Of a DNA stretch of 12,968 bases, positions 6,955 through 12,968 are shown in pieces (position 1 is the stretch's first letter; every line of letters begins with the position of its first letter). The notes under the pieces were generated by a model that did not search any database, was not told the DNA's origin, and saw only the letters and a program-made list of their open reading frames with translations. The translations under genes were made by a program, and so were the position numbers. Origin of the DNA: Gemmatimonadota bacterium (GTDB taxonomy: Bacteria; Gemmatimonadota; Gemmatimonadetes; Longimicrobiales; Gaopeijiaceae); NCBI GenBank assembly GCA_003567615.1, contig PWZC01000273.1, positions 1 to 12,968 on the forward strand, read 5' to 3'.

Positions 6955-7557
6955 ATGAGTGTGAGCGCCAAGGACGTGAAGCAGCTGCGGGATCGCACCG
7001 GAGCAGGAATGCTCGAATGCAAGAAGGCCCTGGAGGAGACCGGGGGCGACCTGGAGGCCGCCATCGACTTCCTCCGCAGCCGGGGTGCGGCCAAGGCTGC
7101 CAAGCGGGCGGAGAAGTCCGCCAACGAGGGGACTGTCGGCTACTACATCCACCATGGGGGCCGGATCGGCGTTCTGGTGGAGTTGAACTGTGAGACCGAC
7201 TTCGTGGCCAACACCGAGGACTTCCAGGAGTTGGCTCGGGACCTGGCCATGCATGTTGCTGCAAGCAACCCCCTGGCGGTCCGGGAGTCGGATCTCGATC
7301 CCGAGGTGGTGGAGCGGGAGCGGCAGGTCTACCTTGAACAGGTACGGGAAGAGGGCAAGCCCGAGCAGATCCAGGAGAAGATCGTGGAGGGTAAGCTCCG
7401 GAAGTTCTTCGAAGACTACACGCTCATGAAGCAGCCGTTTGTGAAGGATCCGAACCGCACCATTGAGGATCTCATCACCACCGTCTCGGCCAAGACGGGC
7501 GAGAAGATCGAAGTGGCTCGCTTTGCGCGGTTCGCTGTTGGGGAGGGCTCCAATTGA
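6955..7557 (+). CDS. tsf: Translation elongation factor Ts
   Basis: The 200-residue protein is the nucleotide exchange factor for EF-Tu. The N-terminal UBA-like domain is at about 5-42 (KDVKQLRDRTGAGMLECKKA), and the core carries the signature TDFVAN at 81-86, which inserts against EF-Tu. The length is like the short EF-Ts of Thermus (about 196 residues), with a single core subdomain, rather than the 283-residue form of E. coli. ATG 6955 gives MSVSAKDVKQLR, a standard start; GAGGT at 6940-6944 is a possible ribosome-binding site 10 bases away. An upstream in-frame GTG at 6889 lies inside the hairpin and is rejected. The TGA at 7555-7557 falls in the region where pyrH begins. Confidence 0.97.
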   Translation: MSVSAKDVKQLRDRTGAGMLECKKALEETGGDLEAAIDFLRSRGAAKAAKRAEKSANEGTVGYYIHHGGRIGVLVELNCETDFVANTEDFQELARDLAMHVAASNPLAVRESDLDPEVVERERQVYLEQVREEGKPEQIQEKIVEGKLRKFFEDYTLMKQPFVKDPNRTIEDLITTVSAKTGEKIEVARFARFAVGEGSN

Positions 7558-8320
7558 CGCTCTGAAGAAGGGGCAGGTCGAAGGATCGGATGGGGTCTCC
7601 CACGGGGCCGGGAAGCTCAAGTATGACCGCGTGCTTCTCAAGCTTTCAGGTGAGGCCCTGGCCGGGGATCGTGGCTTCGGCATCGACCCCCCGGTCGTGG
7701 ACCGGATCACCGATGAGATTCGGGGCGTGCACGGGATGGGCGTCACCCTGGGACTGGTGGTAGGGGGAGGAAACATCGTCCGTGGCACCATCGCGTCGCA
7801 GCGCGGCATGGACCGGGTGAACGCCGACTACATGGGCATGTTGGCTACCATCATCAACGCCATGGCCCTCCAGGACATGCTGGAACGAAAGGGCGTAGAG
7901 ACCCGGGTGATGACGGCAATCCGGATGGAGGAGTTGGCCGAACCCTACATTCGCCGGCGGGCCCTTCGTCATCTCGAGAAGGGCCGGGTGGTCCTGTTCG
8001 CCGGGGGAACCGGAAATCCGTATTTCTCCACGGACACGGCGGCCGTGCTCCGGGGCATCGAGATGGAGGCCGATGTGATCATCAAGGCCACCAAGGTCTC
8101 GGGGGTGTATACTTCCGACCCGGCGAAGGACCCCGATGCCGCCTTCCTCCCGTCGCTGTCCTTTCAGGAAGTGGTGACCCGTGAACTTGGCGTGATGGAT
8201 GCGCCGGCCGTATCTCTGTGCAAGGACAACAATCTTCCCATTATCGTCCTGGACCTCTCCCGAAGCGGAGCCGTCGCCGCGGCCATTCGGGGAGAGTCCG
8301 TGGGTACGTTGGTTTCGTGA
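7538..8320 (+). CDS. pyrH: UMP kinase (uridylate kinase)
   Basis: The product is the bacterial hexameric UMP kinase of the amino acid kinase fold, which makes UDP from UMP and ATP. Visible motifs are RVLLKLSGEAL, GGGNIVRG, the DYMGMLATIINAMALQD helix, GTGNPYFSTDTAA and KVSGVYTSDP. The start is uncertain because no ATG lies in frame. Conserved sequence begins at about 7619 (KYDRVLLKLSG). Choices are TTG 7538 (260 residues, used here, overlapping tsf by 20 bases with no ribosome-binding site), ATT 7553 (255 residues, ideally spaced after GGGGAGGG at 7540-7547), or GTG 7631, which would remove the first conserved residues. The tight link to tsf suggests translational coupling. The order tsf-pyrH-frr is very common in bacteria. 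Confidence 0.95.
   Translation: MGRAPIDALKKGQVEGSDGVSHGAGKLKYDRVLLKLSGEALAGDRGFGIDPPVVDRITDEIRGVHGMGVTLGLVVGGGNIVRGTIASQRGMDRVNADYMGMLATIINAMALQDMLERKGVETRVMTAIRMEELAEPYIRRRALRHLEKGRVVLFAGGTGNPYFSTDTAAVLRGIEMEADVIIKATKVSGVYTSDPAKDPDAAFLPSLSFQEVVTRELGVMDAPAVSLCKDNNLPIIVLDLSRSGAVAAAIRGESVGTLVS
7540..7547 (+). promoter_or_regulatory. Probable ribosome-binding site for pyrH
   Basis: GGGGAGGG at 7540-7547 lies inside the last codons of tsf. It is the strongest Shine-Dalgarno-like stretch near the start of pyrH. It sits 5 bases before the in-frame ATT at 7553 and 14 before the CTG at 7562, but is downstream of TTG 7538. If it is the true site, pyrH would initiate at a rare codon. Confidence 0.45.
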
Positions 8321-8323
8321 CCG

Positions 8324-8352
8324 CACTCCCCGGCACCGCGCCGGTGGGAGTG
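8324..8352 (+). other. Inverted repeat / hairpin between pyrH and frr
   Basis: CACTCCC (8324-8330) pairs with GGGAGTG (8346-8352). Inside it CGGC (8331-8334) pairs with GCCG (8340-8343), with a 2-base bulge on the right and a 5-base loop. The element starts 3 bases after the pyrH stop. No T-run follows, so it is a weaker terminator candidate than the rpsB-tsf hairpin; it may be a 3' end stabiliser or a chance fold in GC-rich DNA. Confidence 0.4.
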
Positions 8353-8406
8353 GATCGTGGACGCAGGGGCGCGCCGGTTGGGCACGCCTGAACCCGGATT
8401 GAGACC

Positions 8407-8958
8407 ATGTCTTTGATCGATGATGTCACGCAACGGATGGACGAGACTCTCGACGCGATCCGTCGGGAGTTCTCCACCGTCAGGACCGGGAAGGCGACTC
8501 CCGCTCTCCTCGACACCGTTCGCGTGGAAGCCTACGGATCTTCGATGCCCTTGAATCAGGTGGCCACGATCTCGATTCCCGAAGGGTCCCTCATCGTGGT
8601 TCAACCCTTCGACAAGAGCCTCCTGCAGGAGGTTGAGAAAGGGATCATGCAGGCCGACCTCGGCCTGAATCCCTCCAACGACGGCAACATCATCCGTGTG
8701 CCCGTTCCCGCCCTCAACGAGGAGCGGCGCCGCGAGATGGTCAAGCTTCTGAGCAAGATGGCGGAAGAAGGGCGGGTATCCATCCGCCACGCCCGCCGAG
8801 AGGCCAACGACCAGATCAAGGCCCTCATGAAGGAAGGCGAGTTGTCGGACGACGATGGTCGACGCCAGTTGGAGCAGGTCCAGTCACTCACCGACAGCTA
8901 CACCCGCCGCGTCGACGAATTGATGGATGCAAAGGAAGAGGAGATCATGACGGTCTGA
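8407..8958 (+). CDS. frr: Ribosome recycling factor
   Basis: The 183-residue protein matches RRF in length (about 185) and sequence: FSTVRTGKATPALLD near residue 22, VEAYGSSMPLNQVATIS, LNPSNDGNIIRVPVPALNEERRREMVKL around 90-118, and the helical RHARREANDQIKAL segment. With EF-G it splits post-termination ribosomes. ATG 8407 gives MSLIDDVTQRMDETLDAIRREF, the normal start of the first long helix. Upstream bases (GGATTGAGACC) give only a weak ribosome-binding site. The 86-base gap from pyrH holds the small hairpin at 8324-8352 and no clear promoter. Confidence 0.97.
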   Translation: MSLIDDVTQRMDETLDAIRREFSTVRTGKATPALLDTVRVEAYGSSMPLNQVATISIPEGSLIVVQPFDKSLLQEVEKGIMQADLGLNPSNDGNIIRVPVPALNEERRREMVKLLSKMAEEGRVSIRHARREANDQIKALMKEGELSDDDGRRQLEQVQSLTDSYTRRVDELMDAKEEEIMTV

Positions 8959-9003
8959 CGGGGTTCGCCGAAGCGATTCCGGGGTTCGCCTCCGCCTCGC
9001 TCT

Positions 9004-9032
9004 TTGACAGGTCGTCCCTTTCCGGTCATCAT
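9004..9032 (+). promoter_or_regulatory. Candidate promoter for uppS, positioned for a leaderless transcript
   Basis: An exact TTGACA at 9004-9009 is followed after 17 bases by CATCAT at 9027-9032, which matches TATAAT at four of six positions. The usual start point, about 7 bases after the -10 element, falls on 9039-9040, and the uppS ATG is at 9040. No Shine-Dalgarno sequence precedes that ATG. This is an inference from spacing; a promoter firing further upstream or plain read-through from frr is possible. Confidence 0.5.
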
Positions 9033-9039
9033 CCCCGCT

Positions 9040-9783
9040 ATGACCAGCACCGCTCCCTCCCCCTCCGATCGCCACGGTCGCGTTCCCCGCCATGTGGCGG
9101 TGATCATGGATGGAAACGGTCGATGGGCTGCGGACCGCGACCTGCCGCGCTACGAAGGGCACCGGGAGGGAATGAAGGCGGTTCGGGAGACCATCGAGGC
9201 CGCCATTGCCCAGGGGGTGGAGATCCTCACCCTCTTCGCATTCTCCACCGAGAACTGGAACCGACCGGAGGAGGAGATCCTGGCGCTCATGTCCCTCCTC
9301 CAGATCTACGCCCACAGCGAACGGGACGAATTGGTGGAGCAAGGGGTTCAGGTCAAGGTGCTGGGTGATCTGGCCCCCATGGATCGGGACACGCTGGAGG
9401 CGGTGCGCACGGTGGAAGATGCGACCCGGGGTGGCCGTGAGCTCCGATTGAACCTCATGGTGTCGTACTCGGGGCGGAACGAACTGCTCAGCGCGGTTCG
9501 ATCCCTCGCGCGAGAGGTGGCTCTGGGCGCCCTCGACCCGGACGACATCCTTCCCCGGCACCTCGAGCAGTATCTGCACACCCGAGACCTTCCGGATCCG
9601 GATCTCCTCATCCGCACATCGGGGGAATTCCGGATCTCAAACTTCATGCTCTGGCAACTCGCCTACACCGAGATCCACATCTGTCCGGTCCTGTGGCCCG
9701 ATTTCAATCGGGATCACTTTGGCGAAGCCATCCGCGACTACCAGCGGCGGGAACGCCGTTTCGGGCGCGTTACGGCGCGCTGA
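9040..9783 (+). CDS. uppS: Undecaprenyl diphosphate synthase (cis-prenyltransferase)
   Basis: The 247-residue enzyme extends farnesyl diphosphate with isopentenyl units to make the C55 lipid carrier for cell-wall synthesis. The catalytic D24 lies in VIMDGNGRWA (21-30), followed by GHREGMKAVRE at 40-50 and the FSTENWNRP block at 68-76. The C-terminal signature, IRTSGEFRISNFMLWQLAY at 191-209, is intact, with E211 just after it as a likely metal ligand. ATG 9040 is chosen; an in-frame TTG at 9004 coincides with a -35-like TTGACA and would add 12 unconserved residues. The gene follows frr by 81 bases and ends 22 bases before cdsA, its frequent neighbour. Confidence 0.96.
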   Translation: MTSTAPSPSDRHGRVPRHVAVIMDGNGRWAADRDLPRYEGHREGMKAVRETIEAAIAQGVEILTLFAFSTENWNRPEEEILALMSLLQIYAHSERDELVEQGVQVKVLGDLAPMDRDTLEAVRTVEDATRGGRELRLNLMVSYSGRNELLSAVRSLAREVALGALDPDDILPRHLEQYLHTRDLPDPDLLIRTSGEFRISNFMLWQLAYTEIHICPVLWPDFNRDHFGEAIRDYQRRERRFGRVTAR

Positions 9784-9805
9784 GCGCCGGGAGACAACGA
9801 CGCCC

Positions 9806-10675
9806 GTGGCGGGAGATCTTGGTCGGCGAGTGGCTGTGGCGGGGGTGGGGATCCCCGTGGGCGTGGCCGTTGTCTATCTGGGGGGTTGGCCCCTAACCCT
9901 CACCGTCGCGCTCCTGGCGGTGGTGGGGACCCGGGAGAGCTACGGACTTGCCCGGGCCCGGGGGTGGCGTCCCTTTGAGGGATTCGGTCTGGCCATGGCC
10001 ATGGCCCTGATCCTGGCGGCGGGAGTGCTACGCTCCTACGAGGCGTGGAGTCCTCTGGCGCTGGCCTTGTTCCTCCTGGTCACCCTTGGCGTCCTGACCG
10101 GAGCCGTCTTCCGGCGGGGCCCGACGGGTGACCCGCTGTTGGCGGCGGGTACGACGCTCCTGGGGCTCGGTTATGCGGCACTCCCCCTGGCCTTTGCCGT
10201 GTTCCTCCGGGAGCTCCCGGAACAGATGGCAGGGGTCCCGGTTTCGGGATGGGCCGCCACCCACCTCCTCTTCTTTCCCCTGGTGATCACCTGGCTGGGC
10301 GATACCTTCGCCTACTTCACCGGGAAGCACCTGGGGCGTCGCAAGCTGATTCCCTCCGTGAGTCCCAAGAAGACCGTCGCCGGGAGTGTGGGTGGGATCT
10401 CAGGGGCGGCGCTGGGAGCGGTGGTATTTGCCTTCCTCTTCCTGGGACCCGACGCCGTCCACACCCTCCCGCTCCCGGTAGCTGCGCTCCTGGGGGCGAC
10501 GCTGGGCGCCGTGGCCCAGGTCGGTGATCTGGCCGAGTCCGTTCTCAAGCGGGAGGCCGGGGTCAAGGATTCCGGAGCGCTCCTTCCTGGCCACGGAGGG
10601 GTCCTGGACCGGTTCGACGCCATCTACTTCACCCTCCCCCTGAGCTATCTCGCCTTCCCCTTCCTTCTCGTATGA
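9806..10675 (+). CDS. cdsA: Phosphatidate cytidylyltransferase (CDP-diacylglycerol synthase)
   Basis: This integral membrane enzyme makes CDP-diacylglycerol from phosphatidic acid and CTP, the branch point of phospholipid synthesis. With the GTG at 9806 it is 289 residues, a normal length, and begins VAGDLGRRVAVAGVGIPVGV, matching the usual '(E/D)LxxRV' start before the first membrane segment. Several hydrophobic segments follow. The family signature covers residues 245-271: SVLKR, then KDSG, then PGHGGVLDRFD, with all key residues present. Upstream ITWLGDTFAYFTGKHLGRRKL and VSPKKTVAGSVGG are also conserved. The frame is open back into uppS (TTG 9719), but that would overlap uppS by 65 bases. 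GGGAG at 9789-9793 is the likely ribosome-binding site, with a slightly long spacer. Confidence 0.95.
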   Translation: MAGDLGRRVAVAGVGIPVGVAVVYLGGWPLTLTVALLAVVGTRESYGLARARGWRPFEGFGLAMAMALILAAGVLRSYEAWSPLALALFLLVTLGVLTGAVFRRGPTGDPLLAAGTTLLGLGYAALPLAFAVFLRELPEQMAGVPVSGWAATHLLFFPLVITWLGDTFAYFTGKHLGRRKLIPSVSPKKTVAGSVGGISGAALGAVVFAFLFLGPDAVHTLPLPVAALLGATLGAVAQVGDLAESVLKREAGVKDSGALLPGHGGVLDRFDAIYFTLPLSYLAFPFLLV

Positions 10676-10736
10676 TCAGATCCGAGTTGGTCATGGACAC
10701 CCACTCCAGCACCGTTGGGTGCATCCCCGCCTCACC

Positions 10737-10742
10737 AAGGAG
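10737..10742 (+). promoter_or_regulatory. Ribosome-binding site of dxr, which decides its GTG start
   Basis: AAGGAG at 10737-10742 lies 6 bases before GTG 10749. This is the best Shine-Dalgarno sequence in the window. It supports GTG 10749 over the in-frame GTG at 10719. Confidence 0.8.
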
Positions 10743-10748
10743 TTCATC

Positions 10749-11909
10749 GTGATCCGCGTCGCGATCCTGGGATCCACCGGATCCATCGGAGAGAGCGCCC
10801 TCAAGGTCATGGAGCGCCACCCTGACCACTTTGAGGTGGTGGCCCTCGCCGCGAACCGGTCGGTGCAGCAGTTGGAGGATCAGGCGCGTCGCTTCCGCCC
10901 GCTTCGGGTCGTGGTGGCCGACGAGGAAGCCTTCGACGCGTGTCGGGACAACGGCACCCATTGGAGTGGAGGACGTGAGGCGCTGGTGGCAGCGGCGGCC
11001 ATGCCTGAAGCGGATGTGGTGCTCAACGCCCTGGTGGGCTTTGCCGGTCTGGAGCCCTCCATTGCGGCGCTCCGTGCCGGCAAGCGTCTGGCGCTGGCCA
11101 ACAAGGAGTCGCTGGTCACCGGTGGGGACCTCCTCATGGAGGCCATGGAGGGCGGAGAGGGCGAGCTCGTACCGGTGGACTCCGAGCACTCGGCCATCCT
11201 CCAGTGCCTGGGGGGAGAGGACCCGGACCAGATCCAGCGCCTGGTCATCACCGCGTCCGGGGGGCCGTTTCGTGGCTGGTCCCGGGAGCGCCTGACCACG
11301 GTGGGACCGGAGGATGCTCTCCGCCACCCGACCTGGGACATGGGCGCGAAGATCACCATCGACTCGGCCACCCTGGCCAACAAGGCGCTGGAGGTGATCG
11401 AGGCCCACGTCCTCTACGGGATCCCCTACGACCGGATCGAGGCGGTGGTCCACCCGCAATCCGTGGTCCACTCCTTCGTGGAGTTCGTCGATGGATCCGT
11501 GATGGCCCAGTTGGGGTTTCCTACCATGGAGCTGCCGATCCTCTACGCCCTCACCTACCCGGAACGACTGGATGACCCTGGCCTCAGGACGTTCGACCCG
11601 GTCCGGGCCTCGCCCCTGACATTCGAGGCGGTGGACACCGACGCGTTTCCCCTCTTCCGTATTGGGGTAGGGGCCGGTCGGGCCGGCGGAACCGCTCCCA
11701 CCGTGTTCAATGCTGCCAACGAGGTGGCGGTGGAAGCCTTCCTTCAGGGGAAGGTCGACTTCCCTGGCATGGCCGGGGTTGTGGACGAGGCGTTGGCCCG
11801 AAGCGACGTCCGTCCCGTGACGGAGCTCGAGGTGATCCTGGAGGCGGACCGTGAGGCGCGGCGGTTCGCTCACGAGTCGGTAGCGCGCCGGACCCCGGCC
11901 GGGAATTGA
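10749..11909 (+). CDS. dxr: 1-deoxy-D-xylulose 5-phosphate reductoisomerase
   Basis: The 386-residue enzyme converts DXP to 2-C-methyl-D-erythritol 4-phosphate with NADPH, the first committed step of the MEP isoprenoid pathway. The NADPH-binding loop GSTGSIG is at 8-14, LANKESLV at 116-123, the metal-binding DSEHSA at 144-149 (D144, E146), the GAKITIDSATLANKALEVIEAH block at 199-220, the HPQS loop at 235-238, and NAANEVAV at 321-328. The length is close to E. coli Dxr (398). The start GTG 10749 follows AAGGAG at ideal spacing and gives MIRVAILGSTGSIG. The 73-base gap after cdsA has no promoter I can support. The stop is only 7 bases before rseP, so the two are probably co-transcribed. Confidence 0.97.
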   Translation: MIRVAILGSTGSIGESALKVMERHPDHFEVVALAANRSVQQLEDQARRFRPLRVVVADEEAFDACRDNGTHWSGGREALVAAAAMPEADVVLNALVGFAGLEPSIAALRAGKRLALANKESLVTGGDLLMEAMEGGEGELVPVDSEHSAILQCLGGEDPDQIQRLVITASGGPFRGWSRERLTTVGPEDALRHPTWDMGAKITIDSATLANKALEVIEAHVLYGIPYDRIEAVVHPQSVVHSFVEFVDGSVMAQLGFPTMELPILYALTYPERLDDPGLRTFDPVRASPLTFEAVDTDAFPLFRIGVGAGRAGGTAPTVFNAANEVAVEAFLQGKVDFPGMAGVVDEALARSDVRPVTELEVILEADREARRFAHESVARRTPAGN

Positions 11910-11916
11910 TCAACGC

Positions 11917-12968
11917 ATGACCATCATCGCCACTCTCATTGTTCTGGGCGTTCTCATCTTCGTCCACGAATTGGGCCATTTCGTGGCAGCCCGGTCCGTG
12001 GGGATCCGTGTGGATCGCTTCTCCATCGGGCTCGGACCCCGGGTCTGGGGCTTCCGGCGGGGAGACACCGAGTACGTTCTCAGCGCCATCCCCCTCGGCG
12101 GATACGTGAAGATGGGGGGGATGGACGACGAGGTGACGGAGCGCATCGAGGGTGGCGCCGTGTCCGCCGGGGAGGAAGGTTCAGCCGACACCCCCACAGC
12201 CGGCCCCTCCCGGGATTCGGATTTCGACTCCAAGCCGGTGTGGGCGCGGGCCTGGGTCATCTCCGCCGGGGTCATCATGAACATGCTCTTCGCCTTCTTC
12301 GCCTATACGGCGGTGGCGGCGGGGTGGGGGAGTGCCCAGGCCGACACCACTCGTCTGGGACAGGTCGTGGTCTCCTTCCTTCCGGATGGTACGGAGGAAC
12401 TGGAGGCCATTCCCGAGGGAGCCCACTTCACCCGGATCGGCGATCGTCCGGTATCCCACTGGGGGCAGGTCCGGGAGGCGATCCTGGAAGCTCCCGCCGG
12501 TCCCCTCACCTTCCAGTGGGATGAGCCCCAGGGCGAGATCACCGTCCCGGTCCCCGCCGACGTGGAGGATCGGCGACGCCTGGTCATGGGTCTTCGGTAC
12601 TGGGTCGAGCCGGCGTTGATCTTCGTGGAACCGGGGGCGCCCGCCCACCGGGCGGGGGTGCGGGCCGGCGACGTGGTGGTGGCAGTGGCGGGAGAGCGGG
12701 TCCATCTCTGGAGCCAGGTGCAGGACCAGATCCGGTCCCGGCCGGGCGAGGAGATGGAGATCGTCGTGGATCGCGACGGGGAGGAGCTCTCGTTCCTGGT
12801 GACCCCGTCGTCCGTGGACGGCATCACCCCCGACGGAGAGCCCCAGACCATCGGCCAGATCGGGGTGCAGGCCCAGAATCCACCCATCACCTACACCCGG
12901 GTCGCACCGCTGGAGGCGGTGGAGGTGGGATGGCGTGAGACGGTCTTCGTCACCGGGTTCATCCTGAA
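11917..12968 (+). CDS. rseP: RseP-type site-2 zinc metalloprotease, partial (3' end beyond window)
   Basis: The frame runs from ATG 11917 to the window edge with no stop, giving 350 residues. The first membrane helix carries the zinc motif HELGH at 17-21, followed by IPLGGYVKMGGMDDE at 58-72 and a second membrane segment at about 113-133 (ISAGVIMNMLFAFF). An acidic, Ser/Gly-rich stretch at about 70-105 separates them. Two PDZ-like domains follow: a degenerate one at about 145-205 and a better one after about 225, with PGAPAHRAGVRAGDVVVAVAG. The second catalytic motif (LDG, in a later helix) is beyond the window. Such proteases cut membrane-bound anti-sigma factors or signal-peptide remnants; the substrate here is unknown. 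There is no strong ribosome-binding site, so coupling to dxr is likely. Confidence 0.95.
   Translation, partial: MTIIATLIVLGVLIFVHELGHFVAARSVGIRVDRFSIGLGPRVWGFRRGDTEYVLSAIPLGGYVKMGGMDDEVTERIEGGAVSAGEEGSADTPTAGPSRDSDFDSKPVWARAWVISAGVIMNMLFAFFAYTAVAAGWGSAQADTTRLGQVVVSFLPDGTEELEAIPEGAHFTRIGDRPVSHWGQVREAILEAPAGPLTFQWDEPQGEITVPVPADVEDRRRLVMGLRYWVEPALIFVEPGAPAHRAGVRAGDVVVAVAGERVHLWSQVQDQIRSRPGEEMEIVVDRDGEELSFLVTPSSVDGITPDGEPQTIGQIGVQAQNPPITYTRVAPLEAVEVGWRETVFVTGFIL

Noticed and set aside
9719..9805. cdsA start at TTG 9719 within uppS
   Set aside because: It would overlap uppS by 65 bases with an unconserved polar leader; GTG 9806 gives the normal CdsA start and length.
1..12968. Defence system, prophage, CRISPR, toxin-antitoxin or biosynthetic cluster
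   Set aside because: All identified genes but one are conserved housekeeping or regulatory types in one direction, with no repeats, integrase, transposase or atypical gene block. The region looks like ordinary core chromosome.

Overview
The window is a GC-rich (by eye about two-thirds G+C), tightly packed bacterial chromosome segment in which every gene reads on the + strand. Fourteen coding regions are supported, the first and last cut by the window edges. No tRNA, rRNA, CRISPR array, insertion sequence or other mobile element was seen, and no gene-free gap exceeds 171 bases. Three things together point to Gemmatimonadota, with Bacteroidota/Chlorobi-type relatives less likely: the gene order rplM-rpsI-rpsB-tsf-pyrH-frr-uppS-cdsA-dxr-rseP, a short primary-type sigma factor of 284 residues without region 1.1, and the high GC. 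That placement is an inference from gene content, not a tree.

Left part (1-3697): the tail of a probable cysteine desulfurase, a 2'-5' RNA ligase family protein (thpR), a small membrane-anchored protein of unknown function coupled to thpR, an NtrC-type sigma-54 response regulator with no kinase beside it, and type I signal peptidase (lepB). These are loosely associated single genes or pairs.

Middle (3866-7557): a sigma-70 family factor, then a good sigma-70-type promoter (exact TTGACA, 17-base spacer, TACTTT) that heads the translation genes rplM, rpsI, rpsB and tsf. S2 carries a long low-complexity C-terminal tail. A 17-bp perfect hairpin with a further 7-bp outer stem and four Ts lies between rpsB and tsf and is the strongest terminator or attenuator candidate in the window.

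Right part (about 7538-12968): pyrH (UMP kinase), frr (ribosome recycling), then envelope and isoprenoid genes: uppS (undecaprenyl diphosphate), cdsA (CDP-diacylglycerol), dxr (MEP pathway) and the start of rseP (site-2 protease). Dxr supplies isoprenoid precursors, UppS makes the lipid carrier for wall synthesis from them, CdsA feeds phospholipid synthesis, and RseP and LepB process membrane and exported proteins. A second exact TTGACA element sits in front of uppS, placed so that transcription would begin at or next to the ATG.

Overall this is a conserved housekeeping region. I did not find a convincing undescribed system. The items most worth a second look are regulatory or start-site details (the rpsB-tsf hairpin, possible leaderless uppS, pyrH without an ATG), the S2 tail, and the unknown membrane protein.
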